Of a DNA stretch of 64,000 nucleotides, positions 39,491 to 49,964 are shown piece by piece. This DNA is from Lutibacter sp. (GTDB taxonomy: Bacteria > Bacteroidota > Bacteroidia > Flavobacteriales > Flavobacteriaceae). Position 1 is the first letter of the stretch. Every line of letters begins with the position of its first letter. Location: assembly GCF_016342705.1 (NCBI RefSeq), contig NZ_JAEINV010000004.1, positions 1-64,000 on the forward strand, read 5' to 3'. The notes under the pieces were generated by a model. The model was given only the letters and a program-made list of their open reading frames with translations. It made no database searches and had not been told where the DNA came from. The translations under genes were made by a program, and so were the position numbers.

Positions 39491-41620
39491 CTATTTATAA
39501 TTCATAGAAAGTTGTATACGTTTTCTAGCAATGTCTATTTCTAAAACTTTTACAATAACTTGTTGATGTAAACTTACTATGGAATTAACATCACTTACAA
39601 ATGTATCAGATAAATTTGACACGTGTACCAAACCACTTTCTTTAATGCCAATATCTACAAAACAACCAAAATTGGTGATATTATTTACAATTCCAGGTAA
39701 TAATTGTCCTTCGTGTAAATCATTTATAGTTCTAATATTTTGGTTAAACGTAAAAACTTTCGCAGTTTGACGCGGATCTAAACCGGGTTTTTCTAATTCT
39801 TTAACAATATCTTTTAATGTTAACACACCTACAGTTTCTGTAACGTATTTTTGAAGATCAATTTTTTGAAGTTGCAATTTATTCCCAATTAAATCAGAAA
39901 CATTCAATTTTAGGTCCTTTGCTATTTTAGTGACAACAGCATAACTTTCTGGGTGCACAGCAGAATTATCCAACGGATTTTTTCCGTTTTTAATTCGTAA
40001 AAATCCAGCGCCTTGTTCAAAAGCTTTATCTCCTAATCTCGGCACTTTTTTAATATCATTTCTAGAAGTAAAAGAACCATTTTTATCTCTATAAGCTACC
40101 ATGTTTTCAGCCAATTTTGGACCGATTCCAGAAACGTAACTAAGCAAAGATATACTAGCTGTATTCACATTTACACCAACGGTGTTTACACAACTCTCTA
40201 CCACCGCATCTAAAGAGTTTTTTAATTTATGTTGATCCACATCGTGCTGATATTGACCAACGCCAATAGATTTTGCATCAATTTTCACCAATTCAGCTAA
40301 GGGATCAGCTAACCTCCGTCCAATAGAAACAGAACCACGAACTGTAACATCATAATTTGGAAATTCATCTCTCGCAATTTTAGAGGCTGAATAAATACTG
40401 GCTCCTGCTTCACTCACCACAAAAACCTGCACATCTTTATTAAAACGCATTTTACGAATTAATTGTTCCGTTTCTCTAGATGCAGTTCCATTTCCAATGG
40501 CAATCGCTTCAATTTTGTAAGCATCCACCAAACTATTAATTTTTTTCATTGCTCCTATTGAATCGTTTTTTGGAGCGTGCGGATAAATAGTTTCGTTATA
40601 CTCTAAACCACCTTGTGCATTTAAACAAACAATTTTACAACCAGTTCTAAACCCAGGATCAATGGCTAAAATATTTTTTTCACCCAAAGGTGCGCCTAAT
40701 AGCAATTGCTGTAAATTTTTAGCAAAAACCTGAATGGCACTTTCATCGGCTTTTCCTTTTGAACTATTTAAAGTTTCATTAGATAAAGCCGGAAATAATA
40801 AGCGCTTATAGGAATCTTGAATTGCTAATTTTAGTTGTTGCGTACAAGCATTGTTAGAATTTAATATTCGATCTTCAATTTTATCAATAGCCTTTTCATC
40901 ATCAATTTCAATTTTGACACGAACAAAACCCTCTTTTTCTGCTCTTAAAATAGCTAATAATCGATGCGAAGGACAACGACTTAAACGTTCTGACCAATCA
41001 AAATAATCTCTAAATTTTTGCGCCTTTTCTTCGTCTTCTTTTCCTTTTACAACTTTGGTGGTAATATTTGCGAATTTTTCTAATTGATAACGAATGTTGT
41101 TTCTAACATCGGTACGTTCATTTACCCATTCCGCAATTATAAAACGTGCACCTTCCAGCGCAGCTTCTTCTGTTTCAACTTCATTATTTACATATTTTAC
41201 TGCAATAGATTCAATATCTGTAGCACGCTGACTCATTATAATCTTCGCCAACGGTTCTAATCCATTTTTACGCGCTATTTCAGCCTTTGTGTTGCGCTTT
41301 TTCTTAAATGGTAAGTAAATATCTTCTAACACTATTAAGCTAGTTGTAGCTTCTATCTTATGCTTTAATTCTTCGGTTAAAACCTCTTGCTCTTCTAATG
41401 CTTTTAAAATAGTTGTTTTCCGTTTTTCTAACTCTTCAAATTGCGCTTTAAATTTTACAATATCACCTATTTGAACTTCATCTAAATTTCCTGTACGTTC
41501 TTTTCTATAACGTGATATAAAAGGAATGGTACAATCTTCATTTAAAAGTTGAATGGTGTTTTTTATGGCTGCTTGCGGTAATTGAGTTTGTGATAAAATA
41601 TATTGAATTAAAGGCGTCAT
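39491..41620 (-). CDS. Tex-family RNA-binding transcription accessory protein
   Basis: 709 residues. Order as in Tex: helical N-terminal domain (FISRYRKERTGNLDEVQIGDI), YqgF/RNase H-like domain (NILAIDPGFRTGCKIVCLN ... IAIGNGTASRETE), helix-hairpin-helix region (VNTASISLLSYVSGIGPKLAENMVAYR) and a C-terminal S1 domain (LPGIVNNITNFGCFVDIGIKESGLVHVSNLSD). Cytosolic, binds nucleic acid, linked to transcription and translation robustness. Transcribed alone; convergent with the barrel operon, divergent from the MORN gene. Confidence 0.93.
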   Translation of the reverse strand: MTPLIQYILSQTQLPQAAIKNTIQLLNEDCTIPFISRYRKERTGNLDEVQIGDIVKFKAQFEELEKRKTTILKALEEQEVLTEELKHKIEATTSLIVLEDIYLPFKKKRNTKAEIARKNGLEPLAKIIMSQRATDIESIAVKYVNNEVETEEAALEGARFIIAEWVNERTDVRNNIRYQLEKFANITTKVVKGKEDEEKAQKFRDYFDWSERLSRCPSHRLLAILRAEKEGFVRVKIEIDDEKAIDKIEDRILNSNNACTQQLKLAIQDSYKRLLFPALSNETLNSSKGKADESAIQVFAKNLQQLLLGAPLGEKNILAIDPGFRTGCKIVCLNAQGGLEYNETIYPHAPKNDSIGAMKKINSLVDAYKIEAIAIGNGTASRETEQLIRKMRFNKDVQVFVVSEAGASIYSASKIARDEFPNYDVTVRGSVSIGRRLADPLAELVKIDAKSIGVGQYQHDVDQHKLKNSLDAVVESCVNTVGVNVNTASISLLSYVSGIGPKLAENMVAYRDKNGSFTSRNDIKKVPRLGDKAFEQGAGFLRIKNGKNPLDNSAVHPESYAVVTKIAKDLKLNVSDLIGNKLQLQKIDLQKYVTETVGVLTLKDIVKELEKPGLDPRQTAKVFTFNQNIRTINDLHEGQLLPGIVNNITNFGCFVDIGIKESGLVHVSNLSDTFVSDVNSIVSLHQQVIVKVLEIDIARKRIQLSMNYK

Positions 41621-41726
41621 AGAATACTAAAATTAGAAAACAAATATAATTACTTACTACATCTTAAAACATACAATTCACAAAAAATACGGCAAATGCC
41701 CTATAGTGGTATAAAAAGTTGGTACT

Positions 41727-41734
41727 TATATTTG
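41727..41734 (+). promoter_or_regulatory. Possible -7 element of the MORN gene
   Basis: TATATTTG matches TAnnTTTG, 19 bases before the ATG. No clear TTG at the usual -33 distance. Confidence 0.4.
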
Positions 41735-41753
41735 ATACTAACAAAAATTACTT

Positions 41754-43715
41754 ATGAAAAATATTTTTGCAATTTTAGCCCTTGTAATTTCCATACAGCT
41801 ATTTGCTCAAAACGTAGATATGGAAAATGCGCCAGAAAATCCAGTTGCCTTACCCTACAAGTTAGCCCATTTTAATTTAAAAGGCGACGTATATAATTAC
41901 GATTCCAGATTGTATTTTAACAAAGAGGGTTTTCTTATAAGAAAATCAGACTACACTGGAGAAAATACGTATACCTACAAAAATGGTAAATTAATTGGCG
42001 ATGCGTATTCAAATGAATTAAAAGTAAGCGATAACGGATTGATAACTCTGAGAAGCACTAATTATTCTACTATTGACTATTCCTACAATGATAAAGGCTT
42101 ACTAATTTCCGTTATTGAAACAAAACCTGAAGCCTATAATTCACCTCTTAAAATTGATAATAAAAAATATGTTTACGATGCACAAAATAGAGTTATTAAA
42201 GAGGAAATATACAGTTCTCAAATTTTAAAAGAAACAACAACATACACCTATAAAAAAATTGGAAATACCGTTCAGGTATTTGCAGAGGTTACTAAAACTG
42301 ATGAAAAACCATATCATACAGAAAAACATTATATAAATGGAAGACTCATACTATCCAATGATCAATATGATGCTATTCCATTAAAAATAGCATCAAAACT
42401 AGATTCCTATGGGAATAGTATTGAAGATAAACATATAAATGGTGGAACATTAACAGATACGTTCAATTATACTATAATTTATTATTCTGAAGCCAACAAT
42501 CCAAAAAACTATACAGTATTTATAAAAAAAGCATATAATGGCTCTATAATTCCTCAAATTCAAAAAAATGGCGGGTATTTCTATACAAAGTCAAATTCTC
42601 AACTTGAATCTACATTGGATATGTTGTTTTATGACGATTTAACCAAAAATTATTACATAGCAAAAAACGCCTACGATAAAACATTACCAGAAGGAACAAC
42701 CATTAAATTTGAACTTATATCAAAAAACAATGAAGTACTTTCTTATATTAATTCAAAGGAAGAAATTATTATATTTAATAACTGTGAAAATGTTTTAAAA
42801 AATTCAGAAGAAAAGGCAGCCTCCTTCAACATAAATCACTTATTCGTTTACACAAAAAATACCAAAACAAAACAAGAACAAACATTTTTCTTTAAAGATG
42901 CTAAAGGGAAAACTTTTACTTCTGGAATTTTACTTCCCGAAAATAAAGCACCTTTATATTATTATCATGATAAAACCACAGATGGTGTAGTACTCGTTTT
43001 TAAAGGCCAACTAGTTAAAAACGTTTCCTTAAATAATACTAAAAAAATAGGAGACTGCGGTATAGTTATCAACCAAGAAGGCAAACCTACCTACGTTTTG
43101 CCAGATTACTGCAAACTAGAAATAGATAAAATTTATGCAGGAAGATTTTACGATGCAACGCTTGATAAAGTAGTTGAAAATGAAAACCAAGAAATTACCA
43201 ATTCCATTGCAACAAACAAAAATTGTATTTCTGGTAATTGTACAAATGGATATGGCAAATATAAGGCAATAAACGGTGATATTATTGAAGGATTTTTTAC
43301 AAATGAAAAAGTTAATGGGTTTGGTAGCCAAACATATACTACAGGAGATACCTATACAGGAAACTATATTGATGGAAAAAGAGAAGGCTATGGCATCTAT
43401 ATTTGGAAATCTATAAACACACAATATTACGGAGAATGGAAAAATGATAAAATACATGGATATGGCTATTTAGTTAACAAAAATGAGATTACTCAAGCAG
43501 GAATCTATACAAATGGAAAGCTAACCACAGATCTTTTAATAGATTATAAAAACAAAAAATATTCAACCAGCAACTGTTTAGGCGACTGTAATAATGGTTT
43601 TGGGAGTATAAAATATTCTGGAGGAGATTCGTATACAGGATTCTTTATCAATGGAAAATCCGCCAAAGTAGGAAAACATATGTGGATAAAGTTTGACAAG
43701 GTTTTTGCTGAATAA
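41754..43715 (+). CDS. MORN-repeat exported protein, N-terminal part of a nonsense-interrupted gene
   Basis: 653 residues to an in-frame TAA at 43713. Signal peptide (MKNIFAILALVISIQLFAQ), then a YD-like beta-repeat region (YSYNDKGLLISV; KYVYDAQNRVIKEEIY), a middle domain without recognised family, and from about residue 485 MORN repeats (GDTYTGNYIDGKREGYGIYIW; YYGEWKNDKIHGYGYL) inside a module that starts CISGNCTNGYG and contains CLGDCNNGFGS. The frame continues beyond the stop into the next entry, so this product is probably truncated. Function unknown; MORN repeats usually mediate membrane or protein contact. Confidence 0.75.
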   Translation: MKNIFAILALVISIQLFAQNVDMENAPENPVALPYKLAHFNLKGDVYNYDSRLYFNKEGFLIRKSDYTGENTYTYKNGKLIGDAYSNELKVSDNGLITLRSTNYSTIDYSYNDKGLLISVIETKPEAYNSPLKIDNKKYVYDAQNRVIKEEIYSSQILKETTTYTYKKIGNTVQVFAEVTKTDEKPYHTEKHYINGRLILSNDQYDAIPLKIASKLDSYGNSIEDKHINGGTLTDTFNYTIIYYSEANNPKNYTVFIKKAYNGSIIPQIQKNGGYFYTKSNSQLESTLDMLFYDDLTKNYYIAKNAYDKTLPEGTTIKFELISKNNEVLSYINSKEEIIIFNNCENVLKNSEEKAASFNINHLFVYTKNTKTKQEQTFFFKDAKGKTFTSGILLPENKAPLYYYHDKTTDGVVLVFKGQLVKNVSLNNTKKIGDCGIVINQEGKPTYVLPDYCKLEIDKIYAGRFYDATLDKVVENENQEITNSIATNKNCISGNCTNGYGKYKAINGDIIEGFFTNEKVNGFGSQTYTTGDTYTGNYIDGKREGYGIYIWKSINTQYYGEWKNDKIHGYGYLVNKNEITQAGIYTNGKLTTDLLIDYKNKKYSTSNCLGDCNNGFGSIKYSGGDSYTGFFINGKSAKVGKHMWIKFDKVFAE

Positions 43716-43823
43716 ACCGGTCAATTTGATGCCAATGGGCAAACCAATGGTACCGCTAAATATGTACAAGGAAATTCGACCTATTTTGGAGAAATACTAC
43801 AGGGTAAACTCACAGGCAAAGCT

Positions 43824-44633
43824 TTGAAAATAAATACACAAACAAATAAAGAAACGTATGGTGAATTTATTGATGATAAATTAGTAAAAGATTATAGCAT
43901 CTATTCAAACACAACTTCTAACAATACAAATATCCCTATAACAAATTCATTCCCCACAGAAACCTGTATATCTGGTAATTGCATTGATGGGTATGGAATT
44001 TTAAAAACTAAAGACACATCTACAATTACAGGGTTTTTTAAAAATTCACAACCTAATGGCTACGGAATAGAAGTATACAATGATGCAAGTGCATATTATG
44101 AAGGAACATTTAAAAATGGTTTAAGAGATGGCTATGGATATTATAAATGGGTGAAAACAGGTCTAAATTATATAGGATTATGGAAAGAAGGATTGCAGCA
44201 TGGTTATGGATACTATAGTAATAATGGTATTGTAACTCAGGCAGGGTATTACGAAAAAGGAAAGCAAATACAAAATATGTTAACGCCAAATTATATTAAC
44301 AAAATATTAAAAGACAATTGCCTTGGAGATTGTAATAATGGTTTTGGCAGTTTAAAATATTCGAATAATGACATGTATACTGGATTTTTTAAAAATGGTG
44401 AAAAAAACTATGTTGGTGGTTATCTTTGGGCAAATGGAAATGGTTATACAGGGGAATATTACAATGGAATTAGAAACGGGGAAGGCGAAGAATTTTACGG
44501 AAGTATCGAAACTACCTACCACGGAACATTTGTTAACGGACAACGACAAGGTAATGGAGCTTACTTTAACAAAAGTGGTGACCTACTAAATAAAGGTTAT
44601 TGGGAAAATGGCGAGCTCAAAACATCTTATTAA
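43824..44633 (+). pseudogene. C-terminal part of the nonsense-interrupted MORN-repeat gene
   Basis: Same reading frame as the preceding ORF; codons from 43716 on read as MORN sequence without interruption (TGQFDANGQTNG). The track opens this ORF at a TTG, and no in-frame ATG lies near, so it has no credible start of its own. It repeats the upstream module: CISGNCIDGYG, GYGYYKWVKTGLNYIGLWKE, CLGDCNNGFGSLKYS, VGGYLWANGNGYTGEYYNG. Aligning both copies puts Tyr of NGYTGEY at the position of the TAA in E-stop-TGQF, so a single change from TAT or TAC explains the break. Restored, the protein would have 959 residues. Confidence 0.8.
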
Positions 44634-44732
44634 GCTAAAAAATAAAACTTGAAGTCCTTAAAATTAAGCCCTAACTTTTTAGTATGGTTTTTTTAAACTG
44701 AATAGCATTTAAAACAAAATAACTTATAAACT

Positions 44733-45596
44733 ATGAAAATTAAATATTTAACAATTATTCTATTATTTAGTGGAACTCTTTTTGCACAATCATTTAAATA
44801 CCATCCTGACGATTGGAAGTATACTATTGATGTTGAAAATTATGACCAATTAAAAAGCATTACAACTACAAATTACACCATTAAAAATGGAATAGAAACA
44901 CCCGTTTTAGAAACCTATATGGATTGGAATTATACACAACAACTCAATTCCATTTCCTTTCACGATTTTACTTTAAGCAAAGTAAATTATACCGTTACAA
45001 TAAACTACATGGAACCTGACAGCAACTTATTAAATTTTATAGAAGTTACTAATCTAGAAAATAATACACCTATAGAAAGTTACATCTACCACTATAGTCC
45101 AGACGGATATACCATTGAAAACATAAAAGTAGAACGTTATTCTAATAACGCGCTTATAAGTCAATTTGATATTAAATATGTATATGACGATGATTGGAGT
45201 AGAACAACCGAAACTATTTTCACGCCAACCGGAACTATTGAAAAACAGACTAAATTTTCCTCCATAAACGGAAATGATGAAAACAGATCCGTGAAAAATA
45301 TTTTCTTAGGTGCTAATTTAGCTTTTGATCATTCCTTAGAAGAAATATACGACAAAGAGTGGATAACAAACTTTGGAAACGACTATAAAAATAATGAAAC
45401 CACAAAAAAAACACGTTTTAAATACAATGAGCATAATTTATTAGAAGCTATAACAGAAAACGGTGTAGAAGTGCAGCGTTTTGAATACACCTTGGATGAT
45501 AACAACAATTGGATAGAGCGCAAAACATTAGAGAAAAAAAATAATTCATGGAACCTTGTAAATATTACTAAACGCACTATTACATATCGTGCATAG
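44733..45596 (+). CDS. Hypothetical secreted protein with YD-like beta repeats
   Basis: 287 residues. Signal peptide (MKIKYLTIILLFSGTLFAQ). The mature part consists of repeated aromatic beta segments (YIYHYSPDGYTIENIKVERYSNN; IKYVYDDDWSRTTETIFTPTG; RFKYNEHNLLEAITENG; RFEYTLDDNNNWIERK), similar in style to the N-terminal region of the preceding MORN gene and to RHS/YD repeats, but without a toxin core. The last segment, NNWIERK, is typical of small Bacteroidota YD-like exported proteins. Function unknown; probably cell-surface. Confidence 0.7.
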   Translation: MKIKYLTIILLFSGTLFAQSFKYHPDDWKYTIDVENYDQLKSITTTNYTIKNGIETPVLETYMDWNYTQQLNSISFHDFTLSKVNYTVTINYMEPDSNLLNFIEVTNLENNTPIESYIYHYSPDGYTIENIKVERYSNNALISQFDIKYVYDDDWSRTTETIFTPTGTIEKQTKFSSINGNDENRSVKNIFLGANLAFDHSLEEIYDKEWITNFGNDYKNNETTKKTRFKYNEHNLLEAITENGVEVQRFEYTLDDNNNWIERKTLEKKNNSWNLVNITKRTITYRA

Positions 45597-45642
45597 TCTT
45601 AACAAAATTATTCAGGGTTTCAGCCTAAATTTAAGCGAAATG

Positions 45643-46275
45643 TTATATTTTGCTATCCATTTCATTGGTGTTGTTTGATTTTACCAAGAGAATTTCAAAA
45701 AACAATTTTAACAATAAAAAAGGAGCAACAATAAGACCTGATAATAAATTAGAATTGGAATTTTCATAAAAATCTTTGGGAAGAAATCCCCAAATAAACA
45801 TTCCAATAATTATAGAAATATGTAAAATAATAATTTCTCTAGATAACATACTATTTTTATTAATAGTATGAAATTCATTTTTAAAATACAGTATCATTTC
45901 TCTAACTAAAAAGGTAATTATTGTAAAATTAAATAATGAATTTTTAAACATCAAAACTTCAAAATTTATAAAAATTAGGTTTGTGTTTTTCCAATCTAAT
46001 ATGAGTCCAAAAAAAATGAAGATAAAAACAACGTACAAAAATAATAAGAACATTTTACTTTTTGCCGCCGCAAAATACGCTTGTGGTAGCTTAAGTTTTT
46101 TTCTTTTAAAAAAATAACATATAAAACTAGAAACAGTTCTTAAAAACTCATCAAACCAAAATAAATAAATTAAATAAAAAACACTTATTTGATTATTAAT
46201 TACCGCTAATGCCGTAAATATTGACATGAACACTAATGATATATAATTTGATAAAGGAGTGGTTTTAAGCTGCAT
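45643..46275 (-). CDS. Hypothetical integral membrane protein
   Basis: 210 residues with about five to six membrane segments (near 10-28, 30-55, 73-93, 100-125, 147-165 and 178-198). A basic loop (FFKRKKLKLPQAYF) follows the second. No family recognised with confidence. Transcribed in the same direction as metG, but separated from it by a strong terminator, so independently expressed. No promoter recognised. Confidence 0.65.
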   Translation of the reverse strand: MQLKTTPLSNYISLVFMSIFTALAVINNQISVFYLIYLFWFDEFLRTVSSFICYFFKRKKLKLPQAYFAAAKSKMFLLFLYVVFIFIFFGLILDWKNTNLIFINFEVLMFKNSLFNFTIITFLVREMILYFKNEFHTINKNSMLSREIIILHISIIIGMFIWGFLPKDFYENSNSNLLSGLIVAPFLLLKLFFEILLVKSNNTNEMDSKI

Positions 46276-46323
46276 AAATAAAAGTTTTTCAAATTAAATG
46301 AATTTAACCTGATTTTAATAATG

Positions 46324-46353
46324 AAAAAGCCATATTTCTCAATATGGCTTTTT
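46324..46353 (-). terminator. Rho-independent terminator of metG
   Basis: AAAAAGCCATATT, loop tctc, AATATGGCTTTTT: a perfect 13-bp stem. Being symmetric it would work in both directions, but it sits 22 bases after the metG stop codon. Confidence 0.88.
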
Positions 46354-46375
46354 AAAATATTTATAGATTAATTGT

Positions 46376-48436
46376 TTAACTCACTTGCTCACCATTAGCA
46401 ACGGAATCATTTTCTGGTTCAATAAAAGCCAATTTTCCGTCAGGAGTATCCGTCATTAAAATCATTCCCTGACTCTCAATTCCTTTTAAAACACGTGGCG
46501 CTAAGTTTACCAAAACAGTAACTTTTTGACCAATAATTTCTTCTGGTGAAAAAGATTCTGCAATACCAGAAACTATGGTTCTAACATCTAACCCAACGTC
46601 TACTTTTAATTGTAGTAATTTTTTAGTTTTTGGAACTTTTACAGCTTCTAAAATAGTTCCAACACGCATGTCTAACTTTGTGAAATCATCAAACTGAATG
46701 GTTTCTTTTTGTGGTTCTACCGTTTTATTTTCAGCTTCATTAGCTGCTTTTGTAGCTTCTAACTTATCTAATTGCGCCTGAATTTCTTCATCTTCAATTT
46801 TAGCGAATAGTAATTCTGCTTGTCCAATTTTATGACCAGCCTTAATTAATTCAGTAGTTTCAGCAATTGATTTCCAAGCAACACTCTCCGAAATATTTAA
46901 AATTCCTTTTAATTTTGTTGATGTAAATGGTAAAAAAGGTTCGCAAACCTCCGCCAAACCTGCAGCAATTTGTAATGCAACATACATAACGGTTTTAACA
47001 CGTTCTGGAGCTGTTTTTATTGCTTTCCAAGGCTCCTCGTCTGCTAAATACTTGTTTCCTAAACGCGCTAAATTCAACATTTCTTGAGAGGCTTCTCTAA
47101 AACGGTAACGCTCAATTGAACTTGCAATAATGGCTGGAAATTTTTGTAATTGCTCTAACGTTTCATCGTCAATAGCGCTAAATTCATTAGGTTCAGGTAT
47201 AACTCCTTCGTAATATTTGTTGGTTAACACCACTACTCTATTAATGAAATTTCCGAAAATTGCCACCAACTCATTATTATTTCTAGCTTGAAAATCTTTC
47301 CAAGTAAAATCGTTGTCTTTTGTTTCTGGTGCATTTGCTGTTAAAGCATAACGCAATACATCTTGCTTTTCAGGAAAATCAATTAAATATTCGTGTAACC
47401 AAACTGCCCAGTTTTTAGACGTTGAAATTTTATTTCCTTCTAAATTTAAAAACTCATTTGCCGGTACATTTTCCGGTAAAATATAGCTTCCTTCAGCTTT
47501 TAACATTGCTGGAAAAATAATACAATGAAACACAATATTATCTTTACCAATAAAGTGAATTAGCTTGGTGTCTTTATCTTTCCAATAAGGCTCCCAGTCT
47601 TTTCCTTCCCTAGCTGCCCATTCTTTGGTTGATGAAATATAGCCAATTGGCGCATCAAACCAAACATACAATACTTTTCCTTCAGCTCCTTCAACAGGCA
47701 CAGGAATTCCCCAATCTAAATCACGCGTTACTGCACGTGGTTTTAAACCATCATCTAACCAAGATTTAACCTGTCCCAATACATTTGTTTTCCAATCGTT
47801 TTTATGACCTTCAACAATCCATTCTCGCAACCAAGTTTCGTATTTATCTAACGGTAAATACCAGTGTTTGGTAACTTTCATGGTTGGAACATTTCCGGTA
47901 ATGGCAGATTTAGGATTGATTAAATCTGTTGCATTATGACTTGTTCCACATTTTTCACACTGATCTCCGTAACTTTCTTCATTTCCACATTTTGGGCACG
48001 TTCCAACAACAAATCTATCTGCTAAAAATTGATTTGCCTCTTCATCATACAATTGTTCCGTAGTTTCTTCAATAAATTTACCTTCATTATATAATTTCTT
48101 AAAAAATTCAGAAGCCGTTTTATGATGAATTTCAGCTGAAGTTCTAGAATAATTATCAAAAGAAATACCGAAATCGGAAAATGATTTTTTTATAATCGCA
48201 TGGTATTTATCAACCACATCTTGTGGTGAAACACCTTCTTTCTTTGCTTTTATGGTAATTGGCACACCGTGTTCATCCGATCCGCATATATATAAAACAT
48301 CATTTCCAATGTTGCGTAAATAACGTGCATAAATATCTGCAGGCACGTAAACTCCTGCTAAATGACCAATATGCACTGGGCCATTAGTATAAGGCAATGC
48401 CGCTGTAATTGTATATCTTTTTGAATTGTTCATCAA
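46376..48436 (-). CDS. metG: Methionyl-tRNA synthetase
   Basis: 686 residues. Charges tRNA-Met with methionine. HIGH motif in [10 protein letters not shown], zinc knuckle [22 protein letters not shown] loop as KISTSKNW, and a C-terminal EMAPII-like tRNA-binding/dimerisation domain ([31 protein letters not shown]) after a Lys/Glu-rich linker. Two adjacent methionines begin the chain; either could be the start. On the minus strand TATTTTTG (48462-48455) is a possible -7 element. Confidence 0.96.
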   Translation of the reverse strand: MMNNSKRYTITAALPYTNGPVHIGHLAGVYVPADIYARYLRNIGNDVLYICGSDEHGVPITIKAKKEGVSPQDVVDKYHAIIKKSFSDFGISFDNYSRTSAEIHHKTASEFFKKLYNEGKFIEETTEQLYDEEANQFLADRFVVGTCPKCGNEESYGDQCEKCGTSHNATDLINPKSAITGNVPTMKVTKHWYLPLDKYETWLREWIVEGHKNDWKTNVLGQVKSWLDDGLKPRAVTRDLDWGIPVPVEGAEGKVLYVWFDAPIGYISSTKEWAAREGKDWEPYWKDKDTKLIHFIGKDNIVFHCIIFPAMLKAEGSYILPENVPANEFLNLEGNKISTSKNWAVWLHEYLIDFPEKQDVLRYALTANAPETKDNDFTWKDFQARNNNELVAIFGNFINRVVVLTNKYYEGVIPEPNEFSAIDDETLEQLQKFPAIIASSIERYRFREASQEMLNLARLGNKYLADEEPWKAIKTAPERVKTVMYVALQIAAGLAEVCEPFLPFTSTKLKGILNISESVAWKSIAETTELIKAGHKIGQAELLFAKIEDEEIQAQLDKLEATKAANEAENKTVEPQKETIQFDDFTKLDMRVGTILEAVKVPKTKKLLQLKVDVGLDVRTIVSGIAESFSPEEIIGQKVTVLVNLAPRVLKGIESQGMILMTDTPDGKLAFIEPENDSVANGEQVS

Positions 48437-48501
48437 AATTTATTTAAGAAAGCACAAAAATAGGCATTATTGTTGATTTTAATAGTTGTTTAAGCGCTGT
48501 T

Positions 48502-48533
48502 TTGTAATAAATTCATTGTAATTTATATATTTG
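48502..48533 (+). promoter_or_regulatory. Promoter of the LD-carboxypeptidase/yraN operon
   Basis: TTG (48502-48504), 21-base spacer, TATATTTG (48526-48533). It overlaps the track's start codon at 48531, so translation must begin further downstream. Confidence 0.5.
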
Positions 48534-48569
48534 ACAATTTGCTTATTTATAGTATTTTTACTAAAAACC

Positions 48570-49601
48570 ATGGGAATGTTCAACAAAAATAAATTATGGC
48601 TTTGCACAGTAATGCTTTTAAGTATGTATTGTCATTCTTTTATGTATGCAACAAACCCACAACAAGCGCTTCAACAAATGACCAAAACACTTATAAAACC
48701 TCCGTATTTAAAAATTGGAGATACCATAGCTATTGTAGCAACTGCGGGAATTATTAAAGATAAATCTCCTATTTTAAAAGCTAAAGCATTGGCTGAAAGT
48801 TGGGGTTTACACGTAATTATTGGAAAAAATACGTTTAACCAAGCAAATCATTTTGCAGGTAAAGATGAAGAGCGTTTGAGTGATTTTCAAGAAGCACTAG
48901 ACAATAAAAACGTAAAAGCAATTTGGTGTGCCAGAGGCGGTTATGGTACCGTTAGAATTATTGACGATGTTGATTTTAGCAATTTTAAAGAAAATCCGAA
49001 ATGGATTATCGGTTATTCAGACATTACAGTGTTGCATAGCCATCTTCATAATTTAGGGTTTGAAACCATACACGCAATTTTAGGAACAAGTATGGATTTT
49101 AATGAAGAAAAAAACAAACCTTCTATCGAATCGTTTAAAAAAGCCTTATTCGGAGAACCACTTAACTATACTGTAAAAGAATCTAACTACAACAAAATGG
49201 GCCATGTAAAAGGACAACTTGTGGGTGGTAATTTATCTATTTTACAAAGTTTATTAGGCTCTAAATCATCTATAAATACAGAAAATAAAATTTTATTTAT
49301 GGAAGAAATTGGTGAATATCACTACCAGATAGATAGAATGCTATATGCGTTAAAACGCGCCGGATATTTTGATAATTGCAAAGGGTTAATTGTTGGTGGA
49401 ATGACTAAAATTAGAAAAAATACCACTCCTTGGGGACAAAGTATTGAAGACTTGATTTTAGCCATCACTAAAGAATATAATTTTCCAATTTTATTTGATT
49501 TTCCTGCTGGACACGATGTTGAGAATAACGCTTTAATTTTAGGAAGAACTATTGATTTATATGTTACCAAAGAATTTTCAGTGGTAAAATTTAGCGAATA
49601 A
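48570..49601 (+). CDS. LD-carboxypeptidase, peptidase family S66
   Basis: About 343 residues from ATG 48570; an ATG at 48576 is equally possible, while the track start at 48531 lies in the promoter. An N-terminal hydrophobic stretch (LWLCTVMLLSMYCHSFMYA) suggests export, unlike cytosolic E. coli LdcA. S66 serine nucleophile in IIGYSDITVLH, catalytic Glu in LFMEEIGEYHYQIDRM and His in FPAGHDVENNAL. It removes the terminal D-alanine from murein tetrapeptides in cell-wall recycling. Three bases before yraN. Confidence 0.88.
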   Translation: MGMFNKNKLWLCTVMLLSMYCHSFMYATNPQQALQQMTKTLIKPPYLKIGDTIAIVATAGIIKDKSPILKAKALAESWGLHVIIGKNTFNQANHFAGKDEERLSDFQEALDNKNVKAIWCARGGYGTVRIIDDVDFSNFKENPKWIIGYSDITVLHSHLHNLGFETIHAILGTSMDFNEEKNKPSIESFKKALFGEPLNYTVKESNYNKMGHVKGQLVGGNLSILQSLLGSKSSINTENKILFMEEIGEYHYQIDRMLYALKRAGYFDNCKGLIVGGMTKIRKNTTPWGQSIEDLILAITKEYNFPILFDFPAGHDVENNALILGRTIDLYVTKEFSVVKFSE

Positions 49602-49604
49602 AAA

Positions 49605-49964
49605 ATGGCAACGCACAACGACCTAGGTAATAAAGGAGAAGAAATTGCAGTAGATTTTCTTCAAAAAAACAACTACAAAATAGTAGAAAAAAATTGGCGT
49701 TTTAAAAAAGCGGAAGTTGATATTATTGCCCTTAAAAAAGGTGTGCTAGCTGTTGTGGAAGTAAAAACACGTTCTTCCGATTATTTTGGAGACCCACAAG
49801 ATTTTGTAAACCAAAAGAAAATTAAACTATTGGTGGAAGCCATTAATGAATATGTAATCTCTAAAAATTTAGATGTTGAAGTTCGATTTGATATAATTGC
49901 CATTTTAAAAAATCAAGAGAAATTTGATATTAAACACTTAAAAGATGCCTTTTTCTATTTTTAA
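49605..49964 (+). CDS. YraN family protein (UPF0102), predicted nuclease fold
   Basis: 119 residues. Endonuclease-like core GNKGEEIAVDFLQKNNYKI ... EVDIIALKKGVLAVVEVKTR, containing the E-x-D and E-V-K of the PD-(D/E)xK type. Role not established; family members are often near genes of ribosome or cell-wall metabolism. Follows the S66 gene by 3 bases. Its stop overlaps the convergent thioesterase stop by four bases (TTAA). Confidence 0.88.
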   Translation: MATHNDLGNKGEEIAVDFLQKNNYKIVEKNWRFKKAEVDIIALKKGVLAVVEVKTRSSDYFGDPQDFVNQKKIKLLVEAINEYVISKNLDVEVRFDIIAILKNQEKFDIKHLKDAFFYF

